Source: Gnetum montanum
Taxonomy: Eukaryota; Streptophyta; Gnetopsida; Gnetales; Gnetaceae
Length of the DNA: 64,000 bases
Direction: 5' to 3'
NCBI GenBank assembly: GCA_015680685.1
Contig: MNCI01010461.1
Location: 1,669 to 65,668, forward strand
This document shows, piece by piece, positions 1 through 12,164 of this stretch. The notes beneath the pieces were generated by a model. The model was not told the DNA's origin. It did no database searches and saw nothing but the letters and a program-made list of their open reading frames with translations. How positions within the stretch are numbered: the stretch's first letter is position 1; each line of letters starts with the position of its first letter. Position numbers and translations under genes: made by a program.

Positions 1-660
1 TGCTCTTATGGTTGTCCATCATTGAATAAAACAATGTGATGTCACTGATCAAAGGAATGGACTTGATCTTGATTTTGGAGTGATGAGTTAATGACAAATT
101 AATCACGTCTACACTCAAGATTCATTGTGCCCCGATTCAGTTACCTCATGTCCCAATCCCTGTAGTCCCTTTCACAATTTGTCTCATCTCATTTTCCATG
201 TATTTGTGACTTGTGTCTTGTATAGCATTAAATTCATACCTCATCATGGTGGTATCTAGATGTGTGTGTTTTGTGGAACTGGTGTGGATTACATTTAACC
301 CTTCTAGTGCCTATGGACATTTTATGGTATGGTTACGTAAGGGCATTATAGGTAGGAACCTGGTTTGGTGAGGACCCACTTGCATGACTTTTGTAATTTA
401 TACTTGTTGCACACCATCACATCATTTTATAACCTCCAAGTACTTCATTGCCAAATCTATTCTTTCCTTTATCATCCTTCTAAGTTCAAACATTCCTATA
501 CACCATCTCATGTCCTTTTTCCTCATCCCATTCAGGAATGTTATTGTTAGATTCCACCCCATTATACCTTTTGTGCCTTCTAGTCTATTCAATGATACCC
601 TACACCTTTCCAGTTAACCTCAATTCCTTCATTAGTGGCCTTGGAAATTTAGAAATTCAT
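1..660 (+). repeat. Non-coding spacer of element A
   Basis: No coding potential is seen; the short open frames here are not conserved. The spacer matches the reverse strand of 21240-21960 (element B), parts of 42380-42780 (element C) and, more weakly, 33900-34150 (outer element). A shared landmark is the phrase around 325-385, where the stretch ending in 'gaggacccacttgcatg' recurs in each copy. It is therefore the 3' untranslated spacer typical of the family. Confidence 0.7.
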
Positions 661-687
661 TAATTTTACTAAGTACCCGATTTTCAA

Positions 688-790
688 AGGGCCGCGATAT
701 CGGGTCCGACACGATATCGAGTCTGCGCTATCACATACACGATATCACATCCATCGAAAACCTATATATATGGGCCCCTCACGCACATCA
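688..790 (+). promoter_or_regulatory. Internal promoter-like block of element A
   Basis: Three GATATC-centred near-palindromes (about 692-703, 713-722, 739-747) are followed within 30 bases by a TATA box (CTATATATATGG, about 762-772). The same order occurs in the LTRs of this family just before their TATA boxes, and at the equivalent place in element B on the minus strand (21166-21210). It lies about 500 bases upstream of the long extra ORF. The inference is a second promoter serving that ORF; no transcript evidence is available. Confidence 0.5.
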
Positions 791-1272
791 CCATCATTTT
801 ACACTATTCACATGGGGGGAGTTGTTCAAATTTTTCTCTATGAACTTGCTAAATTGCACGCCTCTCATTCCAACATCCATAACTTGTTTGTTAATGCTCC
901 AATTCCCATTCCAATTGGACCCGTTTGAACCCGAAGTGTTCAACTTAGTCATGGGGGAGGGTACACTCTAAGTCGTGCATAATTTTTTAAAATTCATCGT
1001 CACCCAAAAGATATCATAAAGGGTACAAGATCGTAAAAACTGTTAAACACATTGCCAAATCAACTTTATCTCTTCACTCACACCAGGGAATTAATTTGTG
1101 GAACTACCTAATCAAATTGGGCCCAATATCAAAACTTTTAGGGAACATTTTTATAAAATTTCCTAACTCTGGATCACACGAAACAAGAAACGAATTCATT
1201 AAAGGTAAGAAGTAAGGTATAAATCAAACTTTGTAAGCAACCTTAGTAATGGACGGCCCCGTGTGATTGCAA

Positions 1273-4063
1273 ATGGTCCTTAAACGTGGACAACAAGGAG
1301 AACCCTCTCAAGGTGTGTCCAAACAACCAAGGAGAGGCAAAGGCTAGGCGTCTCTCGAGGAACATGCAAAACAAGAGGCACAATCATTCAGCATCCATCA
1401 AAAACCTCCTGTTACTATGCAATCAAGACAAGCTAAAAGAGGAGCTGCTGAAGCACCTGAACAAGGAAAACGTCTCATGTTGTCCCCAAAATGTGTTTAG
1501 GTGATCCATGAAAGGTCCACATTAGCAGCTATGACCATGGAACTGAACTTTGGACCTTTCATGGAGTTCGCTCTTGAGGAAGTTAGGGACCAACTAATAG
1601 GATTTCCATTATGGCCTATCCTTTCTAAAAGTGGTACTTGGTACTTAGGAGAGACGTACCAATTTTGGCACAATAAAGAAGAAGGCACCCTAGTTGATAT
1701 TGGTGGTGTGTCTGTAGATTTTTCTGCCAAGGCCATTTTGGAAGTGTTGAATCTTCCGAATACGAGGCCAAAAATTGCTCACCTACCCACTTGCTCCGAT
1801 GCCGATGTATGAAAAATTTGGTTAACAACGACGTACGACAAGGAAGACAAGGTATATGGAGAGTTGACTCTAGAAGAGAGGATCTATTTCAAAATCAACA
1901 CTTATCACATCTTTCCCACAAAAGGACTGAATAGGATCTCAAGGTATGCGACCAGAGGAAGTGCGATATTGATGGGCAAGGTTAATGCTAACTTCCCCCA
2001 TCTGTATCTCATGGAGATTTTGAGGTGATTTGAGGAACGCAAGACAAGGAAGTTCACATTTCCCTTCCCCTTTCATTAAGAAGCTGTGCCGACATGCTGG
2101 AATTCTGGGGTACACCAATGATGTCCCCAGAAAAGCCCAAAATGCTTCATTCGCCAAATTGCTGAAACCACCAACCCCAAGGAAAAGTGCTGGTGAGACA
2201 CTGGAGCCAGAACAAGAACAAACGGTGGGGCCCACTACAACTCAAACTATAGGGCCTAGCCAACTCCCAAGCACACGACCCAGCCAACAACAAGAAGCAA
2301 GGCCTAGCACAGGCCAGCAAGACCAATCGTCACCACTGTAGTAGGATTATTGACCGTTAATGAGCCATCTTAGGACCATCGTTGAGACAGTTAGCTGGGG
2401 AAGTCGTGATGATACCAATTTCTTCTAGGTCATCAATGACATCATACGATTCACGATTTTCATAGATTGTGCACAGGGCAAAATGTCCATCCAAACAAGA
2501 GGAGGGAAGACACACTGGTCACAACAGATCTCGGGAAACATTGCATCCTTTTAGGTGCAATTGGAAATGGGTGAAGGTGCTACAATTGTGGTCATGTAGC
2601 ACCAAGATGCAGCAGGAGCTGCAGAATTGGTCATGGACCACATAAAAGAGTTCTTCAATGTTCTTGTTGTGCCACCAGCAGATTTCATAAGAGCACGTGA
2701 TGCTCAAACTTTGGTCGGTCCCTCGATGACTCCTGTGGAGCATGAGGATGTTCTTAATCGATTGCTACAGACAGGACAAGTGATGACATCCTTGTTTGAC
2801 CCCCCTCAAGATGTCACAGCAACTCAATCAGACCTCATCTCCACTAAAGGGAAGCTGATCATGGCAGAGATCAAGGTCGAACATGTAGAGGCAAAGTTGG
2901 AAAGACTCCAAGAAAGGCTCATCACCCTGCAAGCTGCACAACAGGATCCATCTCAATTCATCCCCGCAGACCAACTAGAATCTTTTAGGATGGAGCAACT
3001 CACTAAATTATTGGTAGATAATAAAAGAGTGGCGGAAGAGAAAGAGAAGGCCAAATGGAATGCTTCCAAGACACAAGAGCAGACATATGCATATGCCAAA
3101 GCACTCAAGGCCTTACAAGAAGAGAATAAATAGCTTGCCATAGACAATCTTCGGTTGACCACTGTGGAGAAACAAAAAAATGTTCTCAAAGAAAATTTTC
3201 AGCAGTTATGAGAATAGTTAGTCAGGGTCAACCAGGACATGAATCACTTCGCCAAAGAAAATCGAACCCTCTCAATGGAGGAGGTACGCATAATCCGTCA
3301 AAAAACAGCAATTGAAATAAGCGTGTGGTAAAATGAGGCCAAGTGAAATGAGAAACTAAAGGAGCACTTCAGAGATTAGATGGGGATGTATAAGCAAGTC
3401 ATCGAAAAAGAGATCCATATGGCCAAGGCCCACATTAACACCTTCAGTGCTCAACACGCTGATTGGCGAGTCATACTGGACACCTATGCATTCGCCCACC
3501 AAGCAGAGCTCAAAAGGCAAGACATGCAGATACAAGATCGTACAAAGTACATGGAATTGGCAAACCTACGGTATGCCAATTTAGCCATGTTAATAGCAAG
3601 ATGCCCCAAAACAAAGCTGGAGAAGCAGGTAGCTACCACCTATGCAAAATATGAAACAGAATTTGCGGAGCACAAGAAGATGCTGCAAAAGTTAGAAGTC
3701 GCAAATTCTAAGTTAGAGGTGGTCAAAACCAGCTACCAGGGACAAAAAGATGTCATGGCAGACTTGGCTCGACGGCTTACTGATTACCAAGAGTGCAAGG
3801 ATAAAGCTAGAGCATACAAGGAGGAACAACGACTGTTTGTAGCCTAGTGTGTCAAAGCAAATCAAATGTTCCCACAACTGCCATGTTCATGGGAGGTGAT
3901 GACTCCATCAAACATTGGAGCATCAGCATGGACAGCATAGGACCCTCGAACTGAAGAGGAAAAGCTCCAAGCACTCCTTCAAAGCCATCAAATTCCAAAA
4001 ACTGGAGCACAAAATAAGGGGAAGCAACCCATAGAGGAACCACTGCCACTTGGAACCACATGA
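1273..4063 (+). pseudogene. Extra ORF of element A: basic N-terminus, globular domain and long coiled coil (broken)
   Basis: The frame starts at ATG 1273 and can be followed for about 930 codons to TGA 4061. In-frame TAG codons interrupt it (1345 and 1498 among others), and there is a small frameshift near 2075. Approximate regions are: 1-76 basic and Gln-rich; 77-300 globular, beginning MELNFGPF and including the GGVSVDFS and LMGKVNANFP motifs; 306-356 Pro/Gln/Thr-rich linker; 450-860 heptad-rich coiled coil; and a short acidic Pro-rich tail ending PLGTT. The globular part resembles, from memory, the 'putative plant transposon protein' domain found in plant retroelement ORFs. Copy B (17878-20675) matches along the full length, so this is one inherited gene. 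The role is unknown; the coiled coil suggests self-association. The stops mean this copy is not functional. Confidence 0.75.
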
Positions 4064-4243
4064 GTTCCAACAAAGTTTTGTACTTTTGTAATTTTATGTT
4101 TGTGTCCCAAATTTGTTGTATGCAATCCTCCACTGCAGCATGAATAAATTCTTAGTCAGTCAATAATCTCATACCTATCCACTGTGTAATCAATGGGGCT
4201 TGTTCTCATTTTGTTCAACTCAAGAACGAGTTTGCATTCAATT

Positions 4244-4252
4244 GTGGGGGTA
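4244..4252 (+). other. Purine-rich tract before the 3' LTR of element A
   Basis: GTGGGGGTA directly precedes the LTR start TGATGA. A similar G-run lies next to the 3' LTR in elements B (17688-17695, reverse strand) and C (41441-41447, reverse strand). This is the expected place for the plus-strand primer of an LTR retroelement. Confidence 0.6.
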
Positions 4253-5108
4253 TGATGAACCATGATTTGTTAGGCTCCGATATTGAACCCTCGATATCGA
4301 ACCCCCGATAATGGGTACGCGATATCGCGGCTTGACAAGCATTATCAGATACGCGATATCGTGGTTCCTGTGTAAGCCTATAAATACACAACGGGAGGCA
4401 CGGGAAAGTAATAGGAAAAGTTAGTGTTAGAGTAGAGTCTTTTTGTTAAATTTCAATTCCTCTCAACTCTTTCCCCAGTGCATGGCCGCACTGTGATGAT
4501 TGTAATTGTACAAAACCTTTATTTGAGTGTGACATACTTGGACACGCACATGATCAGCAATAAAGATTGAGATTACTTTATCATTGCAACATTCACTTAG
4601 TTTAACTACTTAATTGTTATTTACTGCTTTCTTAATTAATATTTCTTTACCCTCCTTTCTATCCCTGTCATTAATCGCAAAATGAGTACGACTTAATCAC
4701 GAGCATTTAAGTGTGACTACTTGATATCCCAGTAGCATGCCTACGACATGTGCTTGGTAATCCTAGTAGTAGTACACGAAGTCCAAGATGTGTACGGATG
4801 ATTATGGGACAAATACTCATTGCACTTAAGCTAGCTTTGACTCTCTTCACCCTTTCCCTCTTAGTTAAAACAAAGTTACTTTCCATTGCCTCTAGGAGTA
4901 GCATTAGTCTATAACCACATCATACACTTCACTCTAAACTAAACCATACGTGACAAAGCAAATACTAGTTTAGGTGAGAAGACAGCAAACTACGATCAAC
5001 AAGTAACTATCTAAATACCACATCTAGCCCGTCTGCGGAGTTTGACCAGATCATGCATAAACGCTCATATTCGTATGGTTGAGTAGAGGGATACCTCGCC
5101 ACTCATCA
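4253..5108 (+). repeat. 3' LTR of element A (856 bp)
   Basis: It begins TGATGA and ends ACTCATCA. The U3 is very short, with GATATC palindromes at about 4285, 4318 and 4353. A TATA box (CTATAAATAC) sits at about 4377-4386. AATAAAG near 4560 is a candidate polyadenylation signal. Later landmarks shared with all sibling LTRs are ACTACTTGATATCCCAGTAG (about 4716) and a terminal block containing GGGATACCTCGCCACTCATCA (21 bases, 5088-5108). Orientation is given by the TATA box. Confidence 0.85.
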
Positions 5109-5814
5109 CTAACAAACCCAAATATTCAATCCTTTAAGTTGTTGTAGTTACCCAATGGTTCACAATGGACTTGTCCGCCTTGGATCTTTTGAGAGTACAA
5201 TTTCTTGTAGGATAAGAATGATTTAGTGCCTAGAACTTTTTTTTTCTAATTAATCACAATCATTGATTTTGATAGTTTGATGCAATGCAATTTAATATCT
5301 AACATCCCAAGACAGTTCTGGTTATATTTTAAAACTTATTTAATTAATAAGATTTCTTTTTCACCCGTTTAAAAAACATTTATATATGGAGATGAATGTT
5401 CTCTCAATGGTAAAATTAACAATAAAGCAAGTTTATATATTTAACTTGCATTCTTCATCAATGTTAGTGGTTTCTTGCACCATCGCACCGAAGGAAGCAA
5501 ATGATTAAACCTTCTTGAATGAGGACTCAAACTGGATATTTTAATTTTATGAAGAATCAAATCAGCATACGGTAAGGTAACCAAAAAAATATGCATTGTC
5601 CCAAAATTGTAGCATGTTTTGCATGCTTATGTTCTAATTTATACAAGCAGTCTCAACTTGTGATAGATTACATCCCTGAATAAAAGGATCATATGCATTT
5701 CTTAATATATCATGTAAGCGAAAAATATACAACAGTTCAAACGCTCCCGTATAAATAATAATGAGTTGCTTACAGTCTTCGTAAACACCAGATCAACAGA
5801 AATATGCAAATCGC
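5109..5814. other. Intergenic stretch between element A and the RRF gene
   Basis: This AT-rich sequence has no coding frame, RNA gene or repeat I can name. It includes the presumed 3' untranslated and termination region of the minus-strand RRF gene. Several AATAAA-like hexamers occur on the minus strand, for example opposite the TTTATT-type bases near 5450 and 5690, but none is decisive. Confidence 0.5.
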
Positions 5815-8800
5815 TTAGCTTTTAACCAGTTCCTTTTCTTTTGCCTTGCATATATCTTCAGCTGATTTGGTATACTTTTTTGTCAACTTGTCAATCTGCT
5901 TAAGAACACATAAATACAAAAATCCAGGCAAAATCATGCAATAATCTTTTTAGGAACATACTAGTTGAAAATTGTCAATATGCAGAAACTGCATACCTCT
6001 GTCTCTATACGCTTAATATCATCTTTTGACATGCCAGTTGAAGACTTTTTGACTGTGTCCAATGCCTATCGTAGTATCATAAAAAAATTAAATGATGGAT
6101 TCCCCATTAAGAACTTCATAAAATTTAAATCAATAATTTAATGCTAATACTTAAATTTACCTTTTGCCTTGCTCTTCTTATACTCTGCTTGACGTCTTCA
6201 GAGGCCTTTGTAATCACCCTTGTGATTGCCTGTTTAGACAATGGAGAAAATTGGCGGTTGTAAAATCAAGGTGACACAAAATTTCTGCAAAGTAAATACT
6301 AAAACTTTCCGTTCACCTGAATGTGGTCCTTCGTTAATCTGAAGAATAAAAATCATCACAGTTAGAAACATAGTCAATCAGCAGGCTCGTGTAAAATAAT
6401 ATTATGGAAAAGAAGTCTTTAGAAGTAACTATATCATACTTTGGGATAGGCACAATAAGTCTATCACCATCAACTGTAGGGTTCAGCCCTAGTGGAGAAG
6501 AGATGATAGCACTCTCAACCTCCTTTATAGCCTAAAAATATTCAGAAAAAACATCAGATTTTGATCCTCGGATTGCATACTTGTACTTTTTCCTATAAAC
6601 ATTGGTTAAAGGATATTCTATGAGTGAGGAAACACAAATGAAACCAACTGCAAAATGTGTTTAATCAATATCTTGGATAAAAAGCTGGCTTAAAACCAAA
6701 AATAATACTTCATAGATAGATTCGTCTGATTTCTCACGCTTATTTTTTATTGAATACGAATGGTGTAAAACGTCATTAAGTTATCCCGGTGATCTATAAA
6801 GCTTCCAAGGTGTGTACATGCAATGTTCAATCACTTTCAAGTTTAAAAAATAATACTTACAACTTGTGTGAAAAATACCAAATAAGCTTGTCATTGTATT
6901 GTCTTGCAGATTCTAATCAATCCTTCAACATTACTTGTCTAAATCAATAGTTGACTTACTTTCATCCCTATCACTTGCATGTGCTTTGTTTCTTTAACTA
7001 TTTAAAGTAACAGTAGTTGCCCAAATACCCTTCAAAAGTTGTCACTGCAGTGCAGTGATGATCCTTCACAAAGAAAAATGTTTGGTGATATGAATCAGGC
7101 TTGTAGAACCAGGTTGCTCATTTCATCCCTATTAACAATCAGACATATATTGCAAGATCAACCAGAGCAAACACAAGTAGCCATCTTTACAATCATTTGA
7201 ATCTTTCATAATGCGGTCTTATTTACAAACTAGCTTTTGTACGTAAGCTTCTGAATTCATGTTACCTTTCTACTCCATACAAGAGCTGAAAAGGCACCAA
7301 AATTTATAAATTAATCAAACTTCCAATGGTTCTTACATAAACATTGAATATTAATCATCATATGGCTTTTTCACCGTCGCTAAAGGGTGCTCATGCATGT
7401 TTCTCAAGTGATGGTAAGATTCTTGTTTCTCAAGTCATAAGACCTGGGTTCGAGCCTAGGCACAGCCACTCAAAAAAGGTTGGGCTTTTGCTCAGCCACT
7501 GACCCTCCCAAGACTGCACCTTGGCGAGATGAACCTTGAGCTTCTAGGTGATGATCCTTTACAGGGTACTCATGCCCCAAAAGGTACAGGTGTAACAGTG
7601 TCTAGACTGTAGCTCAATCTCCAAGCTTATTTGTTGACACACCAACAAATTACACATCAATGGCACAAAGTTTGAATTTAAACCTTTTAAATTTAAGAGC
7701 CTGACAATTGAGCCAGTGCAAAATATTGAAACTTATAGGTGTTTAACTCCATTCCCCATGAACTGTTAACCAACTCACCCTCACTCCTTTTTATTAGTAA
7801 AATATTCCTTTTACCTGTTGAAACAAACAGATAAAAGAACATCATGTCTTTGATTACAAAGTTTAACATGTTGCATGAAGGGAATGCCCTTATCTGCATT
7901 CTAACGAATTAAGGGTTTAGCAACAATTTTGGGTAGAAACTGTTAATAAATATGGCCTACTCATAGGTAGCACTGGTCTCATCAAATGATGGTTGCCAAT
8001 TTAAGAAGAACTATAATTCAATTTTGAAGTCAGTTTCAAGGTGAAGTGCCTAGACCTATCATATGACCTGTGAAAAAAGTTTCTAAGGGCTGGGGAATTA
8101 ATAGTCAAACTGAAGCCACAATTGAAAGTAAAGATATTACCCCAGGGATATATTGGTCAGTGCAACTGTACAATCCAATCAATCTGAACTTTTGTTAAAT
8201 GTAATTCCCCAAGGCCAAAAAAGTAAGTATGGCCATAAATTTTGTAAATGAATTGAGAATTAAAAGAAACAACCTGTACAATCAATGATCAATAATAAAT
8301 TAATATTGTAGATGCCAAGTTGCATTTGGACATTTCAAAAAAAAATAAAAAACCAACTCTCTTTATCTTTCTATGCATGGTTTAGAATTCCTGATGATAT
8401 GTTTGTCATCATTTTGTTTGAAAAGATTCAATAAATACAAAAATATAAACAAAATCATGCATTAAAATAAATTTTTTTAAAAAAACTACTTTACAAGCTT
8501 ACTTGCTTACATTTATATCATAAGGCAATACACTAAGAGTTTGAGAGTCTATGACAGAGACAGCTGCCATGCGGCTAAGAGGGGTTCTTGAACCATCAGA
8601 TTCAATTATAATGTGATCAAGCATCCCTGGAAGCATTCAAACATAAGATTGAATAAATAGAAAATTGTGGATTTAGCCAATGTTCTATGAAATCACAGCA
8701 ACATACCTGCTGTTGCTCTTCCAGTGCGTAATTTCGCCAGTTCCCTTGTCAAAGCATCTAATGCAGCTTCCATCTGTGTTGAGGCAGTTGCTTTCACAGT

Positions 8801-11348
8801 AGGACCAATGTCAGGTATGAAGTCCAAATTTTCTTCTGACTCTACAGGCAGAATACACGTTTTACTTAAGATCACTCATAAATAATTTCAAGATGAAACA
8901 CAAATACTTTAACATGATAGAGAACCTTTTTTACATACCTAAAAAACCTGGTACACAACTTATAATAAACACAAACACTATGAAACTAGACAATTTTGTA
9001 TGTGGTATTGGAAATACATTAAGAACTGTTTCCTTTGACATATGGGTAAACAGATAATCGAAACTATAATACATATAAACTAGGTGACTCCACTGCGTAG
9101 CATGTCATTTATTCCAACTAAAGTCAGAACATAAAAATCAAAGTGATTATGCATTTTAATTTCTAGTTCTCATTTACAATCAACAAGAAGACAACTGGCT
9201 CCCAATTTCATCCCTCTGGAAGCAATCAAAGCCCAAGCTTAGGTTCTTGTTGCCAATTAAAAAGTTGGAAAAACACTGAAAAGAGCAGTGAATAAAGCTA
9301 TATGTTAGAGAAAGGGCCAAATAAACACCAAAATATACCTAATTTTAGTTGACATGTCAATGACACAGTATTCAGTATGGCTTTAATCAACCCTGCTAAG
9401 TTGAGACATGGCTGAAGTAGTTAGGCCATTGTCTGACAAGGATTTGTGATAAAAAGTTTCTAGTTTGAGTTACATTTAAGGCATCGTTATATTCCTCTAT
9501 AATTCTTATATACGTCTCAGAAATACTTACAGTCAAATTGTTTTGGTTCCGACAGCCCCTTCCCACCCAAACCCTAATATTTTGATACAATAGAAGTGAT
9601 TTTTCTATTCAAATGTTCACCGATACCTGTGTGTGAATTTTAGAAACTACTACATAAGTGCCCTATACATAGCTGGGGTCACATTTGTGCTATCATAAAT
9701 CAAATCATGCTGGGCTTAACTTAATTATCAGGAGTGAAGTCTGGCAATCTTACCTACCCTTTTCACCTTAAAAAATTTTTAAGTGTATACGTGCATGGTA
9801 GATTATTTTTAAAGAAGATAATGATACGTTGTTGCTTCATTGCTTGTGCGTCAACCATCTGTTACTTATACAATGTTAGTTTGTTATGGATTATTTTGTT
9901 CTTTTAGATAATCTGAGTGCATAACTTCCCAATTTCACACTAAAGTGATGTAAACTATTCAAGTGGATGAAATGATTAAAGTCTCTGCAAATATTTCCAT
10001 AAATTTTCTTTTATATATCAGAACTTGAGCCATGTCATTCTTGAAAATATCCAAATTTTCAAACTATGAAGATGACAATGAGTACATATACAGGTACACA
10101 TAATATACAGGTACACATAACCAGTTAAAGGAATAGAAAACACTATTGGAAGATTGCAGAATGCAGGACCAGAATTTTTATGAAATGGCTCACACATAGG
10201 ATACAGATTTAGGGTTCGACTCAACTTAGATCTGCAGAAGTTTGAAATTAGAGTGCAGATTTCCCAGCAATAAATGAAAAATAATAATATCTAAATAATT
10301 ATGTGGCTGAATATGGGAATACCCTCGCTAAAGGTAAATGAATTTGTTTTTTAATTTGGTCCTTGTTGCCTTTCAACAAAATAAACGCCGGCGTTTCTCA
10401 TCTGGCTGCATGAAATCATTTAAATGATACTGTTCAAATGCTCAAATTCAAACTTTAATCTATTGTAACCAATTCTGGAATAAGTAGAAGTCTTTCTCAT
10501 GAATTTTGTGATTTGTTCTTTCATTTATCCTGTCTAATTCTCCGCTTCTTAAATTCTGCGTTTCTGATTGATAATCATGTTTTCTAACAACATTGTTATC
10601 CAAGCAACAAAATAGCCTACAACAAACAGGCACAGAAGCAGTAATCGATGGAGTACTATGGTAGGGCAAGGCAGGAGAAGCCTGCCAGGGCAAGTTTACC
10701 CCTGATAGTTATGTCAAGCCTCATGCTGTCTCAACATTGAATGCCCAATCCTGGAATTAAAGCATCAGTAAAAATGAAATACTATTTTGGAGAATTTGTG
10801 ATGCTCTGCATAAGCCAAAATGCCACACTAAAATCGAAAAAAAAAAAAAATCAATCCTGCTATATTGTCGAATGATGAAACCGATTATATTCAAAGCCGT
10901 AATAGACTAAAAGTAATAATAAACGGAAATCATTTGCTTGCTCGTGATGTATTTGGAACAAAATACGTTCTTGCAATATATTAGAACCAATTCTAGCCGA
11001 GAGAAATCCCGTGAGAGGAAAATCAACCACGAATTGACCTGCTCGAACTGTAACTAAAATGCAAAAACAAAAAAAAAAGGGAAAATACAAGATTCTAGAT
11101 GACCTACTTGACTTTTTGGCTTTGGCAAAACCCCTGTACCATTGATTGCAAAAAGGCAACAACGTCCCTGAATGTTGGCACATAAAGAATTGGCTGCGGC
11201 AAGCTGTATCGTCATGATGATTACTGAAAAATGTGGAAGAAGAATAAGAAGAATGCTGCCATGCTACATAATGTATCCGAGAAAAGAGGAATGATTTTGC
11301 TGAATTAAACGATAGCACCGTTCGCCTTCCTGCAACAGACAGTGCCAT
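5815..11348 (-). CDS. Ribosome recycling factor, mitochondrial type (eight exons)
   Basis: RRF works with elongation factor G to split the post-termination ribosome in organelles. The exons, in transcript order, are 11348-11108, 8841-8707, 8626-8511, 6531-6440, 6338-6317, 6229-6161, 6065-5997 and 5895-5815. Every intron is GT-AG, and the joined frame is open for 274 codons plus TAA. Residues 1-80 look like a mitochondrial presequence (Arg, Ser and aromatic rich, few acids) ending GFAKAKKSK, as I recall for plant mitochondrial RRF. Domain I and II landmarks are LRTGRA (118-123), MLDHIIIESDG (127-137), SSPLGLNPTVDGDRL (about 174-188), LTKDHIQ (196-202), QSIRRARQK (217-225) and a C-terminal helix to LVKS. 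Length fits the family (Arabidopsis about 270). Introns 1 (2.27 kb) and 3 (1.98 kb) are AT-rich and non-coding; intron 3 holds a SINE-like copy. A plastid location is less likely. Confidence 0.95.
7400..7620 (+). mobile_element. SINE-like tRNA-derived repeat in RRF intron 3
   Basis: A pol III A-box-like stretch (TGGTAAGATTC, about 7412-7422) is followed 25-30 bases later by a strong B box (GGGTTCGAGCC, 7446-7456). The downstream tail is about 150 bases and contains 'ACCTTGGCGAGATGA'. A diverged copy of the same order occurs on the minus strand at 35940-36060. The ends and target duplication are not clear. It lies antisense to RRF inside an intron and should not affect the protein. Confidence 0.6.
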
Positions 11349-12159
11349 TTTCTTACGAGTACTGCTTCGACTTCAACTGTGTCACAAGAACTTGCCTCAG
11401 CACAGGACACAGGAAATTTGTTTGTTTCTTCCAAAAATCTCTTCTGGCGTGAAAATCCTCAGATTTGCGTAAAAGCTCTTTCTTATGTTTCAATCTGCTG
11501 AAGTTTTCCGTATTTATTCCTGGTTTAGTTAAGGTAAATTTACAGTTTCATGCTCGAAGAGGTGGCTCAAAACAATACTATACTGTATTGAAAATCGAAA
11601 TTAGAAAAGTACGAAATAAATAAACACATATGAATTGTGGAAGGTGGAGGAATTGCTTTAGAGTATAAAAAAGAGAATTGCAATGGAAGTTACAATTTCA
11701 TGACGAATTGCGTTGGTAGAAGATGAGGTATTGTTTAGATGATAGAGTTTATTTGATGATGTATGCTCTTAGGGTTTAGGGTTAATTCATTATTTTGTTA
11801 AATAAGATACTTGAAGCATCCTTATATTTCTTCATAATTCTTTTAATGTATCATGTTGGCTATATGTTTTGGGATGTAGGCATAGTTAACTTATTTTTAG
11901 TTCTAGCTCTTTATATATATATATATATATAATGAGGTTTACTGTGTCTTTGAGTAAGTTAGGAGGAGGATGGTCTGTTGGAACCCATACTAGCTGACTA
12001 TATGTACCCCAAGAACAAATAGCCAACATGAAACTTTAGTAGAGCTTTATAAGTCAACACTACCCACAAATGAGTGTATTGGGAGGGGAACCTAAAACTC
12101 ATCCTCGTTGTCATCATCATCATAGCCTTATTCCATCAAAATAGGTTTAGTTATATAAG
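11349..12159. other. Upstream region of the RRF gene
   Basis: This is the presumed promoter and 5' untranslated region of RRF on the minus strand. It is AT-rich, with an (AT)n run near 11914-11931 and no coding frame. It ends at the target-site duplication of the outer retroelement. No sharp core promoter element can be assigned. Confidence 0.5.
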
Positions 12160-12164
12160 GTATC
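12160..12164. repeat. Left target-site duplication (GTATC) of the outer element
   Basis: GTATC immediately precedes the LTR start TGATGA and is repeated exactly at 35709-35713 after the far LTR. A 5-bp duplication is the usual signature of gypsy integration. It ties two LTRs 23 kb apart into one insertion. Confidence 0.9.

Larger units (their letters stand above)
1..5108 (+). mobile_element. Element A: non-autonomous gypsy-type LTR retroelement, 5' end outside the window
   Basis: In order this holds a non-coding spacer (1-660), an internal promoter-like block (about 688-790), a long broken ORF (1273-4063), a purine-rich tract (4244-4252) and a 3' LTR (4253-5108). The spacer and ORF are homologous, in inverted orientation, to 17688-21960 of element B, which fixes the family structure independently. 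No reverse transcriptase or integrase is visible. The 5' LTR, primer site and gag must lie left of base 1, so the left target-site duplication cannot be checked; CTAAC follows the right end. The family resembles the Ogre/Tat/Athila group, whose members often have additional ORFs between pol and the 3' LTR. Confidence 0.85.

Noticed and set aside
9396-10693. Small minus-strand frames in RRF intron 1
   Set aside because: No conservation, no start context, and inside a GT-AG intron between phase-matched exons.
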